Source: Halomonas eurihalina
Lineage (GTDB): Bacteria; Pseudomonadota; Gammaproteobacteria; Pseudomonadales; Halomonadaceae
Reading direction: 5' to 3'
Assembly: GCF_008274785.1 (NCBI RefSeq)
Contig: NZ_VTPU01000009.1
Span: 1 to 64,000 of the forward strand
Length of the DNA stretch: 64,000 nt
The translations under genes and the position numbers were made by a program. The notes under the pieces are model-generated. The model did no database searches. It worked only from the letters and a program-made list of their open reading frames with translations, and was not told where the DNA came from. Shown in pieces: positions 1 to 12,136 of this stretch; positions within the stretch are counted from its first letter, which is position 1, and every line of letters begins with the position of its first letter.

Positions 1-34
1 CCCCACACTAGCTGCTAAGAGATATCTTCAACCC

Positions 35-203
35 CGTATCTCGTAGCTCGTAGCTCGTAGCTTGTAGCTCGTAGCTCGTAGCTCGTAGTTCGTAGCTCGT
101 AGCTCGTAGCTCGTAGTTCGTAGTTCGTAGTTCGTAGTTCGTAGTTCGTAGTTCGTAGTTCGTAGTTCGTAGTTCGTAGTTCGTAGCTCGTAGCTCGTAG
201 CTC
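35..203. repeat. 7-bp tandem repeat array after tldD
   Basis: About 24 head-to-tail copies of a heptamer, CTCGTAG or TTCGTAG on the plus strand. The C-type units lie at both ends and the T-type units dominate the middle. On the strand of tldD the array reads GCTACGA/ACTACGA and begins directly at the tldD TGA stop codon. Spacers are absent, so it is a simple heptanucleotide repeat and not a CRISPR. Seven is not a multiple of three, so it is not an in-frame protein repeat. It probably lies in the tldD 3' untranslated region; no terminator is visible before the window edge. Confidence 0.95.
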
Positions 204-1656
204 AGGATTGCGTTCCGCCGACGGTCAGTTCATCCAGCTTCAGCGTCGGCTGGCCCACTCCGACCGGTACGCCCTGGCCTTCCTTGCCGCAGACCCCGAT
301 GCCGGTATCCAGTTCCATGTCGTGGCCGATCATCGACACCCGGCTCATGGCTTCGGGGCCGTTGCCGATCAGGGTCGCGCCCTTCACCGGCGCGGTAATG
401 CGCCCGCCCTCGATCAAGTACGCCTCGCTGGCCGAGAACACGAACTTGCCGGAGGTGATGTCCACCTGGCCGCCGCCAAAGCTCACCGCGTAGATCCCGC
501 GATCGACGCTGCCAATGATATCAGCGGGATCATCCTGTCCGGCCTGCATGTAGGTATTGGTCATGCGCGGCATCGGCAGGTGGGCGAAGGACTCGCGACG
601 CGCGTTGCCGGTGGGCGCCATGCCCATCAGGCGCGCGTTGAGCTTGTCCTGCATGTAGCCGGTGAGGATGCCATCCTCGATCAGCGGCGTGCATTGCCCC
701 GGCGTACCTTCGTCGTCGACGCTCAGCGAGCCGCGACGGTCGGCCAGGGTCGCATCGTCAACCACGGTGACACCGGGAGCAGCCACGCGCTCGCCCATGC
801 GACCGGCGAAGGCGGAGCTGCCCTTGCGATTGAAATCGCCCTCGAGGCCATGGCCCACCGCCTCGTGGAGCAGGATTCCCGGCCAACCGGCCCCAAGGAC
901 CACCGGCATCTGTCCGGCCGGGGCATCGACCGCCTCCAGATTGACCAGCGCCTGCCGCACGGCCTCCTTGGCGAAGCGCTCGGCGACATTGTCGTCGCGC
1001 AGCCGGGACATGGGATAACGCCCGCCACCGCCGGCGCTACCGCGCTCACGGCGTCCATTGCGCACCACAATGACGCTGACGTTGAAGCGCACCAGGGGGC
1101 GGATATCCACTGCCTGGGTGCCGTCACTGGCCCGCACCAGCACCACCTCGTGCACGCCGCTCAGCGAGGCACTGACCTGCTCCACGGCCGGGTCAGCCGC
1201 ACGGGCCACGCGATCGGCCAGCTTGAGCATGGCGATCTTGTCCTCGGCAGACAGGCCAGTCAGTGGGTCGACGCCAACATAACGCGCCTCGGCACCCACC
1301 TGGATGCGTGGCGCCGTCGCCAGGCGCTCACCGCTTCTGACGATGCCCGACGCCGTACGACCGGTCTCGGCCAAAGCGTCGGCGGTAATCTGGTTGGAGT
1401 AGGCGAACCCTGTCTTCTCGCCGGCCATGGCGCGCACGCCGACGCCACCATCGATGTTATAGCTGGCCTCCTTGACTTCGCCATCCTCGAGCGACCAGCC
1501 CTCGTGCCAGCTGCGCTGGAAATAGAGATCGGCATAATCGATGCCGGGGCCCAGGGCCTGGCCAAGCCCAGCATCCAGGCTATCGAGATCGAGACCACCG
1601 GGCGCGAGCAGTATCTCGCCGGCCTGGTCGAGCATGGAAGACGTCTGTGATGTCAT
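202..1656 (-). CDS. tldD: Metalloprotease TldD
   Basis: TldD subunit of the TldD/TldE (PmbA) zinc peptidase, known for modified-peptide processing (microcin B17) and CcdA turnover. About 484 residues. The family HExxxH-type zinc motif is visible as [13 protein letters not shown] in the middle of the protein, and the C-terminus carries the conserved glycine-rich [20 protein letters not shown] segment. I chose the ATG at 1656, which overlaps the yhdP stop in an ATGA arrangement, instead of an in-frame codon 12 residues upstream that would lie inside yhdP. It is the last gene of the mreBCD-maf-rng-yhdP-tldD row, an order known in many gammaproteobacteria. A heptamer array starts at its stop codon. 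Confidence 0.95.
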   Translation of the reverse strand: MTSQTSSMLDQAGEILLAPGGLDLDSLDAGLGQALGPGIDYADLYFQRSWHEGWSLEDGEVKEASYNIDGGVGVRAMAGEKTGFAYSNQITADALAETGRTASGIVRSGERLATAPRIQVGAEARYVGVDPLTGLSAEDKIAMLKLADRVARAADPAVEQVSASLSGVHEVVLVRASDGTQAVDIRPLVRFNVSVIVVRNGRRERGSAGGGGRYPMSRLRDDNVAERFAKEAVRQALVNLEAVDAPAGQMPVVLGAGWPGILLHEAVGHGLEGDFNRKGSSAFAGRMGERVAAPGVTVVDDATLADRRGSLSVDDEGTPGQCTPLIEDGILTGYMQDKLNARLMGMAPTGNARRESFAHLPMPRMTNTYMQAGQDDPADIIGSVDRGIYAVSFGGGQVDITSGKFVFSASEAYLIEGGRITAPVKGATLIGNGPEAMSRVSMIGHDMELDTGIGVCGKEGQGVPVGVGQPTLKLDELTVGGTQS

Positions 1657-4600
1657 TCGGCACTTTCCAGAGAGATGTGCGGCGAGGTCCATGGGCCCCG
1701 CACGCGATAGTGAATTCGGGTCACGCGGTCGATGACATCGCCGAAGATCTTGTCGGCGACGAATAGCGCGCCACCCACCACCGGAGCGCCGGCGATCACC
1801 GCCGCCAGAGGCAGGTTATTGCTCACGGGCACTGTGACGCCGAGTCGCTGATCGAGTTCCCGGCGCGCCAGGTCGACACTGCCATCCAGGGTGAAGTGAG
1901 TGGCGGCGCCATCGATCGTCACCGGACCGCGTGTTTCCAGCACTCCACCATACAGGGTTGCGTTGCCGCTGACACGGTCGAAGGCGGTGCCACGCCCGGT
2001 GACATCGGAGAAATCCAGCCGCAGGCGGCGCAGGAGGTTGTCCACGTTCAGCAGTCCAACCAGTCGGGCCGAGGGCGAATCGAGGTTGACGAAGCGCCCA
2101 TCGCGCAGCTCGATGCCCAGATTGCCACGGGACCGCGACAGGGCGAACTGCCAGGGAGCTCCGGGCCAGGCCAGTTGGCTGGTGACCTGAGTCTCGGCGC
2201 TATTCACGGCCACCGGCTGATCCAGGGCCCGCAGCGCCGTGCCGACATCGCCGCCTTCCAGAGAGAGCCGCGAGCGTGTCAGGCTAGCTTCGGGGCCGGA
2301 GGCCTCCCAGGTCAGATTGCCTCGGGCATCGATCTCGCCGAGGCTGAGCGACACGGGATCCAGGACCAATTGATCGGGGGATGTCCGCCAGTTGGCGCTG
2401 AACGGCCCGAAGGTGCTCGACTGCCAGTGCAACGACGCGACGCTGAGCTGCCCGGCCGGCACCTTGCCGATTCCGTCCGGCATCGCTATCGGAGTCGGCG
2501 GCACATCGAGCTCCTGGAACAACTGCCCGGAGTCCTGTGATGTTGCGGCGACACTGTCGTCGGGCACCAGATCATCCAGACGCAAGCGATCGAGACTGAT
2601 GTCCAGGGGCGCATGGCGGCGCGGCCGATACTCGAGGCGTCCCGACAGCAGGCTGCCATCCAGGGCCAGCCGCCAGCCATCGCCCACGGGACCGCCATCG
2701 ACGATCAGCGAGCCCAGGCAGCGCTCGCCGACGCTCAGGCAATCGGTATCCAGCGTCACCCGCGATACGCTGATATCGGAACCACCACTGCCGCCATTTC
2801 CACCGCCGCCTAGCAAAGGCGACAAGGCACTCCCCCAAGCTGCTGGCACCAGTCGAGGCAAATAGGCCTGCACCGACCAGCCGGGGGCGGTCGGCCAGTC
2901 GGACGGTGCATCACGGCCGATCCAGACCTGCCCGCGATCGGTCGCGCCCTGATGCCAACGCAGACCGAGGTTCGAGCCCAGCCGGCCCGACAGCCGCGTT
3001 CGGTCGGCCAGCGCGATATCCAGATGCAGGGAGCGAGACGTGGCCGGCGCCTTGCCGAGCGGGTCGGGCAGGTCGATGCCCAAGCCGCGCAGTTCGCTAT
3101 CCAAGGTCAGAGTCGGGTTCGGCCCATCGATCCCGAGCCGGCCCCGCCAGGGCGTCTCGCCGCTGATCAGCGACGCCGCGCCCGATGGCGCGCCGAGGCC
3201 AAGCAGCGACTCGGCAGAGGCGGTACCCGACATGGCGATACCCTCGCCGGCGGTATCGATATCGGCGTCGAAGGGGCCACCCAGCAGGCGCCCTGTCAAC
3301 TGGCCGCTCAGCCCGCCATCCTCACCGCGCTGCCGCCAGGCAAGCGGCCCGGAGAGTGATTCGAAGGTCAGCGAGGTCGGCTCGTGGGTCAGGGTCGCAA
3401 ACGATGCCTGCCCTTCGATGTCGAGCGACAGGGCCCCGGAGCCGGACAGCGGCACCGCGAGATCCAGCTTTCCCGTCACCTCGCCCTCGCCACGCCAGTC
3501 GGCGACCATATCCATGCCGTCAGCGGGCACGGCGGCGAGATAGCGTGCCAAGGCCGTCGCCGAGGCAGAAAGCGGCCCGCGCACCTGCAGCACCTTGTCC
3601 CCCTGCATCTCCACGCTTGCCCCCTGCGTCTGGACGCCCAGGCTCTCGGCATGCTCGACCTCGGCGCTGACCGCTTCCTCGGTCACGCTCAGATGCCCGC
3701 GCACGTCCTCGAGCGCCGGCCATTCCGGATCGAAGGGCAGATGCCCCTGCTCGATATCGAGCTCGAGCTGCAGCAACGCGTCGCTCTCGTCGTTCGCCTT
3801 CTCGGCCGCCCCCTCGGGTGTCTCGGTGATCGGCACGTGCAGGCTCAGCGCCCCTTTCGGCACCTTGCCGGCCAACCCTCCGGCCAGCCAGTCGGCGAGT
3901 TCGGCATCGACCTCCTCGCGCAGCACCGGCATGGGCAGCCAATCGGTCAGGGGGCGGCTCAGCGCGTCGACGTCGCGGAAATCCAGTTGCAGACCGAAGC
4001 CACCGGGCTCATCCCCGCCGGTGACCAGCCCGAAGGCACCCTCGACGCTGGCACCGTTCCATTCGACCGCCAGGTCGCGCCCGCTGACGAAACTGCGCGC
4101 GCCTGCGTAGGACCACACCACCTCGCCGCTGGCACTGTCGAGTGCCATGGGGGCGGCAAAGATGTCGGGGAAGGAAAGCTCGGCTCCGCCGCTGTCCACG
4201 AAACGCACCTTGCCCTCGGTGCCATCGGCTTCCAGCCAGATATCCAGTGGCCCACCCCCCGGCGCATCCTGCCAGGGCGACACCGAAACATCCGTGGCAC
4301 TGACGCGCGCCTGCCACTGGCCATCGCGACGCCCCAGGCCCAGGGCATCGACCTGGCCACGGGGCGACAGTGCCCGCACGGTGCGTACCAACCCTTCGGG
4401 CAGCGGCAATCGATCGCGCCAGGCGGATAACGCCCCGAGCTCGAAACCGCTGCCGGTGGCCCACCAGTCTCCCCCCTCGCCTCGCACATGCCAGTAGCGC
4501 GGCAACGGTGGCCCGGAAGTGTTCTCATAGGGGGAATCGACGCTACGCGCGTCGCCCGCGAACCAGGCTTCCCAGCCATCGCCTTCAGCATCGCGCAACC

Positions 4601-5537
4601 ACTGGCCTTGCAGGCTCACGTCGTCGAGCACGATACCAGCCCGCTCGGCCTCGGCAGGCACGTCCCTATTCAGGGCCAGTCGCGGTGACGTCACGTTGAG
4701 GCGCACGTCGCCTAGCCGCCCATCCTGCCAGTTGCCCCACAGACGCGCCTCGCCGCTCGCGTCGTCGAAACGCAGGATGTCGTCGAAGCCCAGCAGTGCC
4801 GAGAGTCCGATCAGGCTTTCGAGCTGCATATCCGCCTGCAGGTCGGCATCGAAGCCGTTGCCGGTATCGCGCCGCAATTCCATCACCGCCTGGAAAGCGG
4901 TGCCCGGCTGCCCCTGCAAGCGCACCTCGCCTTCCAGGTGGGCACGCCCCTCGTCGCTGGTCATCAACAGGCGCGGCGCATGCAGCACGGCCACTCGCTT
5001 GCGACCATGCAACACCACGCGCATGTCATCAGCCCAGGCCCGCTGACGCAGCAGCACGCCAATCCAGAAGTCCAGGCGCGACAGATCGAACCCGCCGGGG
5101 GGCATCAACTCCGGCGGCACATCAGCCGGGGCCGGCCATTGCCAGCTCAGGTCCTCATCCTGATAGAGATGCAGGGTGACGCCCTCGAGCCGCGACTGTT
5201 CGAGCACCGGCATACCGCGACGCAGGCTGGCCGCGGTATCCAGGCGCAGCTTCGCCTGTTCGACCTCCAGCAGCGGCACGTCGCCCAGTCCCTTCCGGGA
5301 GCGAAAGTCCAGGTCCGCAATCTCGAACCAGGGATCAAGACCGGCTACACCCCCCCGCGCTTCATTCAGCGACACCTCGGCGGAAAAGCGTGAGGCGAGT
5401 ATCGACTCCATCTGCGGCGACAGGCGGTCGACCTGCCCCAGCAGCAACCGCAGAGCGATCAACAATACCGCCACCAGCGTCAGGACCAGGGCCAGTAGCG
5501 TCAACGACCAACGAATGACCAGGCGGCTCGACGGCAT
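1653..5537 (-). CDS. yhdP: YhdP/AsmA-like envelope protein (DUF3971)
   Basis: A 1294-residue protein with one N-terminal transmembrane segment (about residues 9-33, rich in Leu/Val/Ala) and a long beta-rich periplasmic region typical of the AsmA/TamB/YhdP bridge proteins. Known members move phospholipid between inner and outer membranes. The length matches the family (about 1250-1300). The C-terminal DUF3971/AsmA2-type region includes a [21 protein letters not shown] stretch. The gene lies 3 bp after the rng stop codon and overlaps tldD by 4 bp (ATGA), so it is probably cotranscribed with both. There is no sign of a frameshift. Assignment rests on length, topology, composition and synteny. 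Confidence 0.9.
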   Translation of the reverse strand: MPSSRLVIRWSLTLLALVLTLVAVLLIALRLLLGQVDRLSPQMESILASRFSAEVSLNEARGGVAGLDPWFEIADLDFRSRKGLGDVPLLEVEQAKLRLDTAASLRRGMPVLEQSRLEGVTLHLYQDEDLSWQWPAPADVPPELMPPGGFDLSRLDFWIGVLLRQRAWADDMRVVLHGRKRVAVLHAPRLLMTSDEGRAHLEGEVRLQGQPGTAFQAVMELRRDTGNGFDADLQADMQLESLIGLSALLGFDDILRFDDASGEARLWGNWQDGRLGDVRLNVTSPRLALNRDVPAEAERAGIVLDDVSLQGQWLRDAEGDGWEAWFAGDARSVDSPYENTSGPPLPRYWHVRGEGGDWWATGSGFELGALSAWRDRLPLPEGLVRTVRALSPRGQVDALGLGRRDGQWQARVSATDVSVSPWQDAPGGGPLDIWLEADGTEGKVRFVDSGGAELSFPDIFAAPMALDSASGEVVWSYAGARSFVSGRDLAVEWNGASVEGAFGLVTGGDEPGGFGLQLDFRDVDALSRPLTDWLPMPVLREEVDAELADWLAGGLAGKVPKGALSLHVPITETPEGAAEKANDESDALLQLELDIEQGHLPFDPEWPALEDVRGHLSVTEEAVSAEVEHAESLGVQTQGASVEMQGDKVLQVRGPLSASATALARYLAAVPADGMDMVADWRGEGEVTGKLDLAVPLSGSGALSLDIEGQASFATLTHEPTSLTFESLSGPLAWRQRGEDGGLSGQLTGRLLGGPFDADIDTAGEGIAMSGTASAESLLGLGAPSGAASLISGETPWRGRLGIDGPNPTLTLDSELRGLGIDLPDPLGKAPATSRSLHLDIALADRTRLSGRLGSNLGLRWHQGATDRGQVWIGRDAPSDWPTAPGWSVQAYLPRLVPAAWGSALSPLLGGGGNGGSGGSDISVSRVTLDTDCLSVGERCLGSLIVDGGPVGDGWRLALDGSLLSGRLEYRPRRHAPLDISLDRLRLDDLVPDDSVAATSQDSGQLFQELDVPPTPIAMPDGIGKVPAGQLSVASLHWQSSTFGPFSANWRTSPDQLVLDPVSLSLGEIDARGNLTWEASGPEASLTRSRLSLEGGDVGTALRALDQPVAVNSAETQVTSQLAWPGAPWQFALSRSRGNLGIELRDGRFVNLDSPSARLVGLLNVDNLLRRLRLDFSDVTGRGTAFDRVSGNATLYGGVLETRGPVTIDGAATHFTLDGSVDLARRELDQRLGVTVPVSNNLPLAAVIAGAPVVGGALFVADKIFGDVIDRVTRIHYRVRGPWTSPHISLESAE

Positions 5538-5540
5538 GGC

Positions 5541-7004
5541 TTACATCAGTACGATATCGTACTGCTCCTGGGAGTAATGGGATTCTACCTGGAAGCGAAT
5601 GGTCTTGCTGATGAACTCTTCGAGATCCGCCACCGCGGCCGATTCCTCGTCGAGCAGCCGATCCACCACTGGCTGAGCGGCCAGCACGGTATAGGTCTCG
5701 GCGCTATAGGCCCGCTCCTCGCGCAGGATCTCGCGGAAGATCTCGTAACACACCGACTCCGGAGTCTTGAGGGTACCCCGCCCCTCGCAGGCGGGACAGG
5801 GTTCGCATAGCGTCTGCTCCAGACTCTCGCGGGTCCGCTTGCGGGTCAGCTGCACCAGGCCAAGCTCGGTGACACCAGTGCACTTGGTCTTGGCGTGATC
5901 CCGCTCCAGGGCCTTTTCCAGCACCCGCAACACCTGACGCTGGTGCTCGGTGTCTTCCATGTCGATGAAATCGATGATGATGATGCCGCCCAGGTTGCGC
6001 AGCCGCAGCTGGCGGGCAATGGCGGTGGCCGCCTCGAGGTTGGTCTTGAAGATGGTCTCCTCGAGGTTGCGGTGGCCAACATAACCGCCAGTGTTGACGT
6101 CGATGGTGGTCATCGCCTCGGTGGGATCGATGACCAGATAGCCTCCCGACTTGAGCTGCACCTTGCGCGCCAGCGCCTTCTGGATCTCGTCCTCGACGCT
6201 GAACAGGTCGAAAATCGGCCGTTCGCCGGCATAGTGCTCGATGCGCTCGACGGCATCGGGCATGAACTCCTCGGCGAACTCGAGCAGTTTGACGTGATTT
6301 TCCCGGGAATCGATGCGCACTTTTTCGATGTCATCGCGCATGACATCGCGCAGGGTCCGCATGAACAGCGGCAAGTCATCGTAGATGACGCTCGGCGCAG
6401 GTGCCGTGATACGCCGTTCACTGACCTTGCGCCACAAGCGCAGCAAAAAATGCATGTCGCCGGCGAGTTCCTCGTCGGTCACTCCCTCGGCGGCAGTGCG
6501 CACAATGAAGCCCCCGTCAACCTCAAGTGTCTGCTCCGACAGGGCCGACACGACCTGGGCCCGCAGGCGCTCGCGTTCGCCATCGTCCTCGATGCGCTGG
6601 GAAACACCATTGTGCGGAGAATCCGGCATGTAAACCAGATAACGAGAGGGCACGGAGAGATGCGTGGTGAGGCGCGCGCCCTTGGTGCCGATGGGATCCT
6701 TGGTTACCTGCACCACCAGCGCCTGTCCTTCATGGAGCAACTGGGAAATCGAGACCTGCTCGTCCGCAGGTGTACCTGGCGACATCACCTCATGGGCATG
6801 AATGAAAGCGGCACGATCGAGACCAATATCGACGAAGGCGGCCTGCATCCCGGGCAATACCCGCACCACCCGCCCCTTGTAGATGTTGCCGACGATACCT
6901 CGACGCCGGGCACGCTCGATGAAGGCCTCTTGCAGCACACCGTTTTCCACTACGGCGACGCGAGTCTCCATCGGCGTCAAATTGATGAGTACTTCACCGC
7001 TCAT
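5541..7004 (-). CDS. rng: Ribonuclease G
   Basis: A 487-residue endoribonuclease of the RNase E/G family, acting on 16S rRNA 5' ends and mRNA. It begins with an S1 domain (about residues 37-125, starting GNIYKGRVVRVLPGMQAAF). The catalytic region carries the metal-binding aspartates in TTIDVNTGGYVG and GGIIIIDFIDM. The zinc-link cysteines are in CEPCPACEGRGTL (about 405-417). Unlike RNase E it has no long C-terminal scaffold, and it ends soon after the small domain. The gene lies 81 bp after maf and 3 bp before yhdP on the same strand, the usual position in this cluster. Confidence 0.96.
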   Translation of the reverse strand: MSGEVLINLTPMETRVAVVENGVLQEAFIERARRRGIVGNIYKGRVVRVLPGMQAAFVDIGLDRAAFIHAHEVMSPGTPADEQVSISQLLHEGQALVVQVTKDPIGTKGARLTTHLSVPSRYLVYMPDSPHNGVSQRIEDDGERERLRAQVVSALSEQTLEVDGGFIVRTAAEGVTDEELAGDMHFLLRLWRKVSERRITAPAPSVIYDDLPLFMRTLRDVMRDDIEKVRIDSRENHVKLLEFAEEFMPDAVERIEHYAGERPIFDLFSVEDEIQKALARKVQLKSGGYLVIDPTEAMTTIDVNTGGYVGHRNLEETIFKTNLEAATAIARQLRLRNLGGIIIIDFIDMEDTEHQRQVLRVLEKALERDHAKTKCTGVTELGLVQLTRKRTRESLEQTLCEPCPACEGRGTLKTPESVCYEIFREILREERAYSAETYTVLAAQPVVDRLLDEESAAVADLEEFISKTIRFQVESHYSQEQYDIVLM

Positions 7005-7060
7005 GCGGAATCCTTGTCCTGGAAAAAAGTCCTGGGGGAAATCCTGATAACGCCCTGATA

Positions 7061-7087
7061 AATGCCCCGAGAATAACTCGAGGCATT
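7061..7087 (-). terminator. Hairpin between maf and rng
   Basis: An 11-bp stem with one mismatch (plus strand AATGCCCCGAG, loop AATAA, CTCGAGGCATT). It overlaps the TAA stop of maf and is followed on the minus strand by a weak T-rich stretch (TTTATC). It may be a partial terminator or mRNA processing site separating mreBCD-maf from rng-yhdP-tldD. Confidence 0.4.
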
Positions 7088-7682
7088 ATGACACAAGGCG
7101 ATTCCAGAGCGGCACGCCCTGGCGAGACAGCAGATCGGCGGTCTCGCACAGTGGCAGACCCACGACTGCCGAATAACTTCCCTCGAGATGCGTCACGAAA
7201 ACCGCGCCGAGCCCTTGAATGGCGTATCCGCCCGCTTTGTCGGCGGGCTCGCCGGTACGCCAGTAGGCAACGATCTCCGCCTCGTCGATCTCGCGCAGGG
7301 TCACCCGGCTGCGCACACAGGTCGACAGCAGGCCCGCCGGCCCACATACCGCCACGGCCGTCATCACCTCATGGGTGCCCCCCGCCAGAGAACGCAGCAT
7401 GGCGGCAGCGTGCTCGGCATCCGCCGGCTTGCCGAGAATCTCACCATTCCGCACTACCGCCGTATCCGCCCCCAGGGTCGGCAACCCGTCAGGCTGGTGA
7501 CCTGCCGAGGCCTTCTGGCAGGCAAGCCGCGTGACATACGCCTCGGGCGCCTCTCCATCGAAAGGTGTCTCGTCGAGATCCACCGGTCGCACCTCAACAC
7601 CGACCTTGATACCGGCCAACAGCTCGCGACGACGCGGCGAGGCTGACGCAAGACAAATGCAGGGACTCGAGGAAGTAGACAT
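7086..7682 (-). CDS. maf: Maf-like nucleotide pyrophosphatase
   Basis: A 198-residue Maf/YhdE family nucleoside-triphosphate pyrophosphatase (house-cleaning dTTPase/UTPase). The N-terminal [12 protein letters not shown] signature is clear, followed by the conserved TLGADTAVV and the GGYAIQG segment. The ATG at 7682 is chosen because the signature begins about 10 residues later. The reading frame stays open further upstream into mreD, but that part is mreD antiphase and not real. The gene lies 11 bp after mreD, consistent with the mre-maf-rng operon. Confidence 0.95.
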   Translation of the reverse strand: MSTSSSPCICLASASPRRRELLAGIKVGVEVRPVDLDETPFDGEAPEAYVTRLACQKASAGHQPDGLPTLGADTAVVRNGEILGKPADAEHAAAMLRSLAGGTHEVMTAVAVCGPAGLLSTCVRSRVTLREIDEAEIVAYWRTGEPADKAGGYAIQGLGAVFVTHLEGSYSAVVGLPLCETADLLSRQGVPLWNRLVS

Positions 7683-7693
7683 GGCGACTCCAA

Positions 7694-8185
7694 TCAGCCC
7701 TTGGCGGTGCGGCGGCGAAGGGCGCGGAACAGGGTGGTCAACCAGGGCCACAGCACCGCACTGATCACCGAAGGCAGCAGGAATGAAAGATGGATGGAAA
7801 ACGGCCCGAGCAGGGTACGCAGCCATTGCTCGATCAATTGCACCGTGCCCAGCAGGACCAGGATCAACACCGCCTGCTGCAACAGCGAATAGGCGCGAAA
7901 GCGGGGATAGACCAAGGCACAAAGAAACGCCAGCAGCGACAGCAGCAAGGCATTCTGGCCAAGCGGCACGCCCTCGATGAGATCGAGCAGAATCCCCAAC
8001 ACGAATCCGTGAAAGACACCGACCCGCTCCGGCGCCTTCATGCACCAGTAGATCAGCATCAGTCCCAGCCAGTCGGGACGCCAGATCTGCCAGCCATCGG
8101 CCAGCGGCATGACCTGCAGGCAAAGCGCCAGCAGCATCGTCAACCAGATCCAGAGCAGGCTGGCAGATGTCGTCGTACGTGCCAT
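7694..8185 (-). CDS. mreD: Rod shape-determining protein MreD
   Basis: A 163-residue integral membrane protein of the elongasome with about five hydrophobic segments (for example [15 protein letters not shown] near the N-terminus, and [15 protein letters not shown]). Length and hydrophobic profile fit MreD. The start codon follows the mreC TAA directly, with a GGAGGAG ribosome-binding site inside the mreC 3' end, indicating translational coupling. Identification leans on its position between mreC and maf. Confidence 0.93.
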   Translation of the reverse strand: MARTTTSASLLWIWLTMLLALCLQVMPLADGWQIWRPDWLGLMLIYWCMKAPERVGVFHGFVLGILLDLIEGVPLGQNALLLSLLAFLCALVYPRFRAYSLLQQAVLILVLLGTVQLIEQWLRTLLGPFSIHLSFLLPSVISAVLWPWLTTLFRALRRRTAKG

Positions 8186-9118
8186 TTACTCCTCCCCCTC
8201 GACGTGCTCGCCCACATCGCCGGCGACACGACGAGCGGCTTCGACGGCCGACGGATCCAGCGACGCCACCCAGCCGCCGCGGCCTTTGGAAGAGCGCGGC
8301 TCGGGTGGAAACAGCAGCAGGAAATGCCGGGAGCGCTGCAGCTTCGCCACCGGGTCGGCCTTGACCCGGGCGAAGGGCTCGCCGGGGTCATGCACCACCT
8401 CGGCGACCCGGGCCACCGGATATCCCGGCGGGAAGCGCCCCGCCAGCCCCGAGGTCACCAGGAGATCGCCCTCGCGGATATCAGCCGTATCAGGCACATG
8501 CAGCACATTGAGCCCCTGGTCGCGCCCCGCCCCCTGGATCACGAAACGCAGGCCATTGCGATTGACCTGAATCGGCAGGGCGTGACTGGCGTCCGCTACC
8601 AGCAGGACGCGGCTCGAATAGGCCGACACCGCCGTGACCTGACCCACCAGCCCCGAAGCATCCATGACCGGCTGACCCACGAAGACGCCATCACGACGTC
8701 CACGGTCGATCACCATTCGGTGCGTAAAGGGATCCGGGTCCAGGGAAAGCAGTTCGGCGGTAATGAAGGGAATGTCGCGCTCCTGAGTCGCCGACAGCAG
8801 CTCGCGCAGGCGCACATTCTCGGCGGTCAGGCTGGCCATGCGCTGCACACGATGCGACAGCGTCAGGATCTGCTCGCGCAGGCGACGATTCTCGTCCACC
8901 AGGGCACGCTGCTCGGACAACGCAAGCGCGCCCCAGTTGAGAACATCACTGGGCAGACTCACCACCCACTGCACCGGCGCGACCAGCGTGGAAAGCTGGG
9001 CCCGCACGGTTTCCATGCGCGTGAAGCGCAAGTCGACGAACATCAAGGTGATGGCGAGGATCGCACACGCCAGCATGCGATACCACGGCACCGACCCGTG
9101 CGAGAACAGCGGCTTGAT
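8186..9118 (-). CDS. mreC: Rod shape-determining protein MreC (apparent ATC start)
   Basis: MreC is a single-pass periplasmic scaffold of the cell-wall elongation complex. The N-terminal helix is followed by a coiled coil (around [17 protein letters not shown]) and a beta-barrel domain. The first conventional start is a GTG at 9091, but the family N-terminus (an IKPLFS-type sequence) is encoded upstream of it, from ATC at 9118. A strong GGGGAGG ribosome-binding site lies 6 nt before this ATC and about 33 nt from the GTG. No ATG, GTG or TTG occurs in frame between the mreB stop (9134-9136) and 9118; a CTG at 9109 is another possibility. I therefore place the start at the rare ATC. Protein length is 310 residues from ATC or 301 from GTG. 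Confidence 0.85.
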   Translation of the reverse strand: MKPLFSHGSVPWYRMLACAILAITLMFVDLRFTRMETVRAQLSTLVAPVQWVVSLPSDVLNWGALALSEQRALVDENRRLREQILTLSHRVQRMASLTAENVRLRELLSATQERDIPFITAELLSLDPDPFTHRMVIDRGRRDGVFVGQPVMDASGLVGQVTAVSAYSSRVLLVADASHALPIQVNRNGLRFVIQGAGRDQGLNVLHVPDTADIREGDLLVTSGLAGRFPPGYPVARVAEVVHDPGEPFARVKADPVAKLQRSRHFLLLFPPEPRSSKGRGGWVASLDPSAVEAARRVAGDVGEHVEGEE

Positions 9119-9133
9119 AGGGAACCTCCCCGG

Positions 9134-10267
<1,134 letters not shown>

Positions 10268-10342
10268 TTACGCCCCTGCCAGCAGCGGCATGGATGTGGT
10301 AACTTTGCACTCTTTTCTCCACCCCCGCGAGGACACCCGATC

Positions 10343-10630
10343 ATGGCGATCGAACACGCAGACGTTCTCAGGGCCGCCCATCTGGCCCGTCTCGGCCTTG
10401 ACGAGGGCGAAGCCGCCCATTACCTCGACGACCTCGGCCGCATCCTGGAGATGGTCGATCAGTTGCAGGCACTGGACACCGAAGGCGTCGCGCCCATGGC
10501 CCATCCGCTGGACGCCACCCAGCGCCTGCGCGCCGACGAGGTGACCGAAACCGACCAGCGTGACGACTTCCAGCGTTGCGCGCCGGCAGTGGAAAACGGC
10601 CTCTACCTGGTGCCACGGGTCGTCGAATGA
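10343..10630 (+). CDS. gatC: Asp/Glu-tRNA amidotransferase subunit GatC
   Basis: A 95-residue subunit C of the GatCAB amidotransferase, which converts misacylated Asp-tRNA(Asn) and Glu-tRNA(Gln) to Asn- and Gln-tRNA. Typical GatC features are the N-terminal helix (HLARLGL), the central ILEMVDQLQALDT helix, and the conserved C-terminal LRADEV and GLYLVPRVVE. It opens the gatCAB operon, 45 bp before gatA and divergent from mreB. Confidence 0.95.
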   Translation: MAIEHADVLRAAHLARLGLDEGEAAHYLDDLGRILEMVDQLQALDTEGVAPMAHPLDATQRLRADEVTETDQRDDFQRCAPAVENGLYLVPRVVE

Positions 10631-10675
10631 CCCCGAACCGCCGTCAACGCCATGTCATCACGGAGCCCAGGGCCC

Positions 10676-12136
10676 ATGCACGATAAGACATTGACCGAAC
10701 TCGCCGCCGGCTTGCGTGCCGGCGAGTTCTCCAGCCGCGAGCTGACCCAGGATCTGCTCGGGCGCATCGACCGTCTCGACGGTCGTCTCAACAGCTTCAT
10801 CACCGTGACCGCCGAGCAGGCCCTGGCCGCCGCCGAGCGGGCCGATGCCGCCCGTGCCACGGGCGAGGCCGGCCCGCTGAACGGCCTGCCGCTGGCACTG
10901 AAGGACATCTTCTGCACCCGGGGCATCAAGACCAGCTGCGGCTCTCGCATGCTCGACAACTTCGCCGCGCCCTACGATGCCGGCGTCGTGGAAAGGCTTG
11001 CCGCCGCTGGCACCGTGAGCCTCGGCAAGACCAACATGGACGAGTTCGCCATGGGCTCGTCCAACGAGAACAGCTTCTATGGCCCGGTGAAGAATCCTTG
11101 GGATCTCGACGCCGTGCCCGGCGGTTCGTCGGGCGGCAGTGCCGCCGCCGTGGCCGCCGGCCTGGTACCGGCCGCCATGGGCACCGACACCGGTGGTTCG
11201 ATCCGCCAGCCCGCCGCCTTCTGCGGCATCACCGGCCTCAAGCCCACCTACGGGCGAGTCTCGCGCTACGGCATGATCGCCTATGCCTCCAGCCTCGATC
11301 AGGCCGGCCCCCTGGCGCGCAGCGCCGCCGACTGCGCCCATCTGCTCGGCGCCGTCGCCGGGCATGACGTCCGCGACTCCACCTGCGTGGCGCGCGGCGT
11401 GCCGGATTACACCACCGACCTCGACGCCCCTCTCTCCGGCCTCAAGATCGGCCTGCCCCGCGAGTACTTCGGCGATGGCCTGTCCCCCGAGGTCGAAAGT
11501 GCGGTGCGCGAGGCGATCAAGGTCTTTGAGACGCTCGGCGCCACGGTGCGCGACGTCAGCCTGCCGCACACCCACTACGCCATCCCGGCCTACTACGTCA
11601 TCGCCCCGGCGGAGGCCTCCTCCAACCTGTCGCGCTATGACGGCGTGCGCTTCGGCCACCGCTGCGAGGACCCGGCCGACCTGATTGATCTCTACAAGCG
11701 CAGCCGCGCTGAAGGCTTCGGCGAAGAGGTCAAGCGACGCATCCTGATCGGCACCCACACGCTTTCCGAAGGTTTCTTCGACGCCTACTACAAGAAGGCC
11801 CAGCAGGTTCGGCGGCTGATTCGCCAGGACTTCCTCGACGCCTTTGACGAAGTCGACGTGCTGATGGGACCGGCCTCGCCGACCCCTGCCTTCGACCTGG
11901 GCGCCAACAAGGACCCCGTGTCGATGTATCTGCAGGACATCTACACCATCGCCGTCAACCTGGCCGGCATTCCCGGCATCAGCGTGCCCGCCGGCTTCGC
12001 CGGCAACCGGCCCGTCGGCCTGCAGGTGCTCGGCACTCACTTCGCCGAAGCCCAACTGCTCAACGTCGCCCATCAGTTCCAGCAAGCCACCGACTGGCAC
12101 CTGCGCCGGCCCGCCTTCGCCGAGGAGTCCGCCTGA
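10676..12136 (+). CDS. gatA: Asp/Glu-tRNA amidotransferase subunit GatA
   Basis: A 486-residue amidase-signature subunit that releases ammonia from glutamine. The catalytic Lys-cisSer-Ser set is visible: [10 protein letters not shown] (Lys) and the glycine/serine-rich [14 protein letters not shown] with [13 protein letters not shown] took the ATG at 10676, giving [10 protein letters not shown], in preference to an in-frame codon 24 bp upstream with no clear ribosome-binding site. The stop overlaps the gatB start by one base (TGATG). Confidence 0.96.
   Translation: MHDKTLTELAAGLRAGEFSSRELTQDLLGRIDRLDGRLNSFITVTAEQALAAAERADAARATGEAGPLNGLPLALKDIFCTRGIKTSCGSRMLDNFAAPYDAGVVERLAAAGTVSLGKTNMDEFAMGSSNENSFYGPVKNPWDLDAVPGGSSGGSAAAVAAGLVPAAMGTDTGGSIRQPAAFCGITGLKPTYGRVSRYGMIAYASSLDQAGPLARSAADCAHLLGAVAGHDVRDSTCVARGVPDYTTDLDAPLSGLKIGLPREYFGDGLSPEVESAVREAIKVFETLGATVRDVSLPHTHYAIPAYYVIAPAEASSNLSRYDGVRFGHRCEDPADLIDLYKRSRAEGFGEEVKRRILIGTHTLSEGFFDAYYKKAQQVRRLIRQDFLDAFDEVDVLMGPASPTPAFDLGANKDPVSMYLQDIYTIAVNLAGIPGISVPAGFAGNRPVGLQVLGTHFAEAQLLNVAHQFQQATDWHLRRPAFAEESA

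Noticed and set aside
35..203. Possible CRISPR array
   Set aside because: The repeats are contiguous 7-bp units with no spacers, and there are no cas genes in the window.
208..1650. 480-codon open frame on the plus strand opposite tldD
   Set aside because: A shadow of a high-GC gene; His/Arg/Gln-rich translation without family motifs, while the minus strand holds clear TldD.
10658..12100. 480-codon minus-strand open frame opposite gatA
   Set aside because: Antisense shadow; GatA catalytic motifs on the plus strand account for the open frame.
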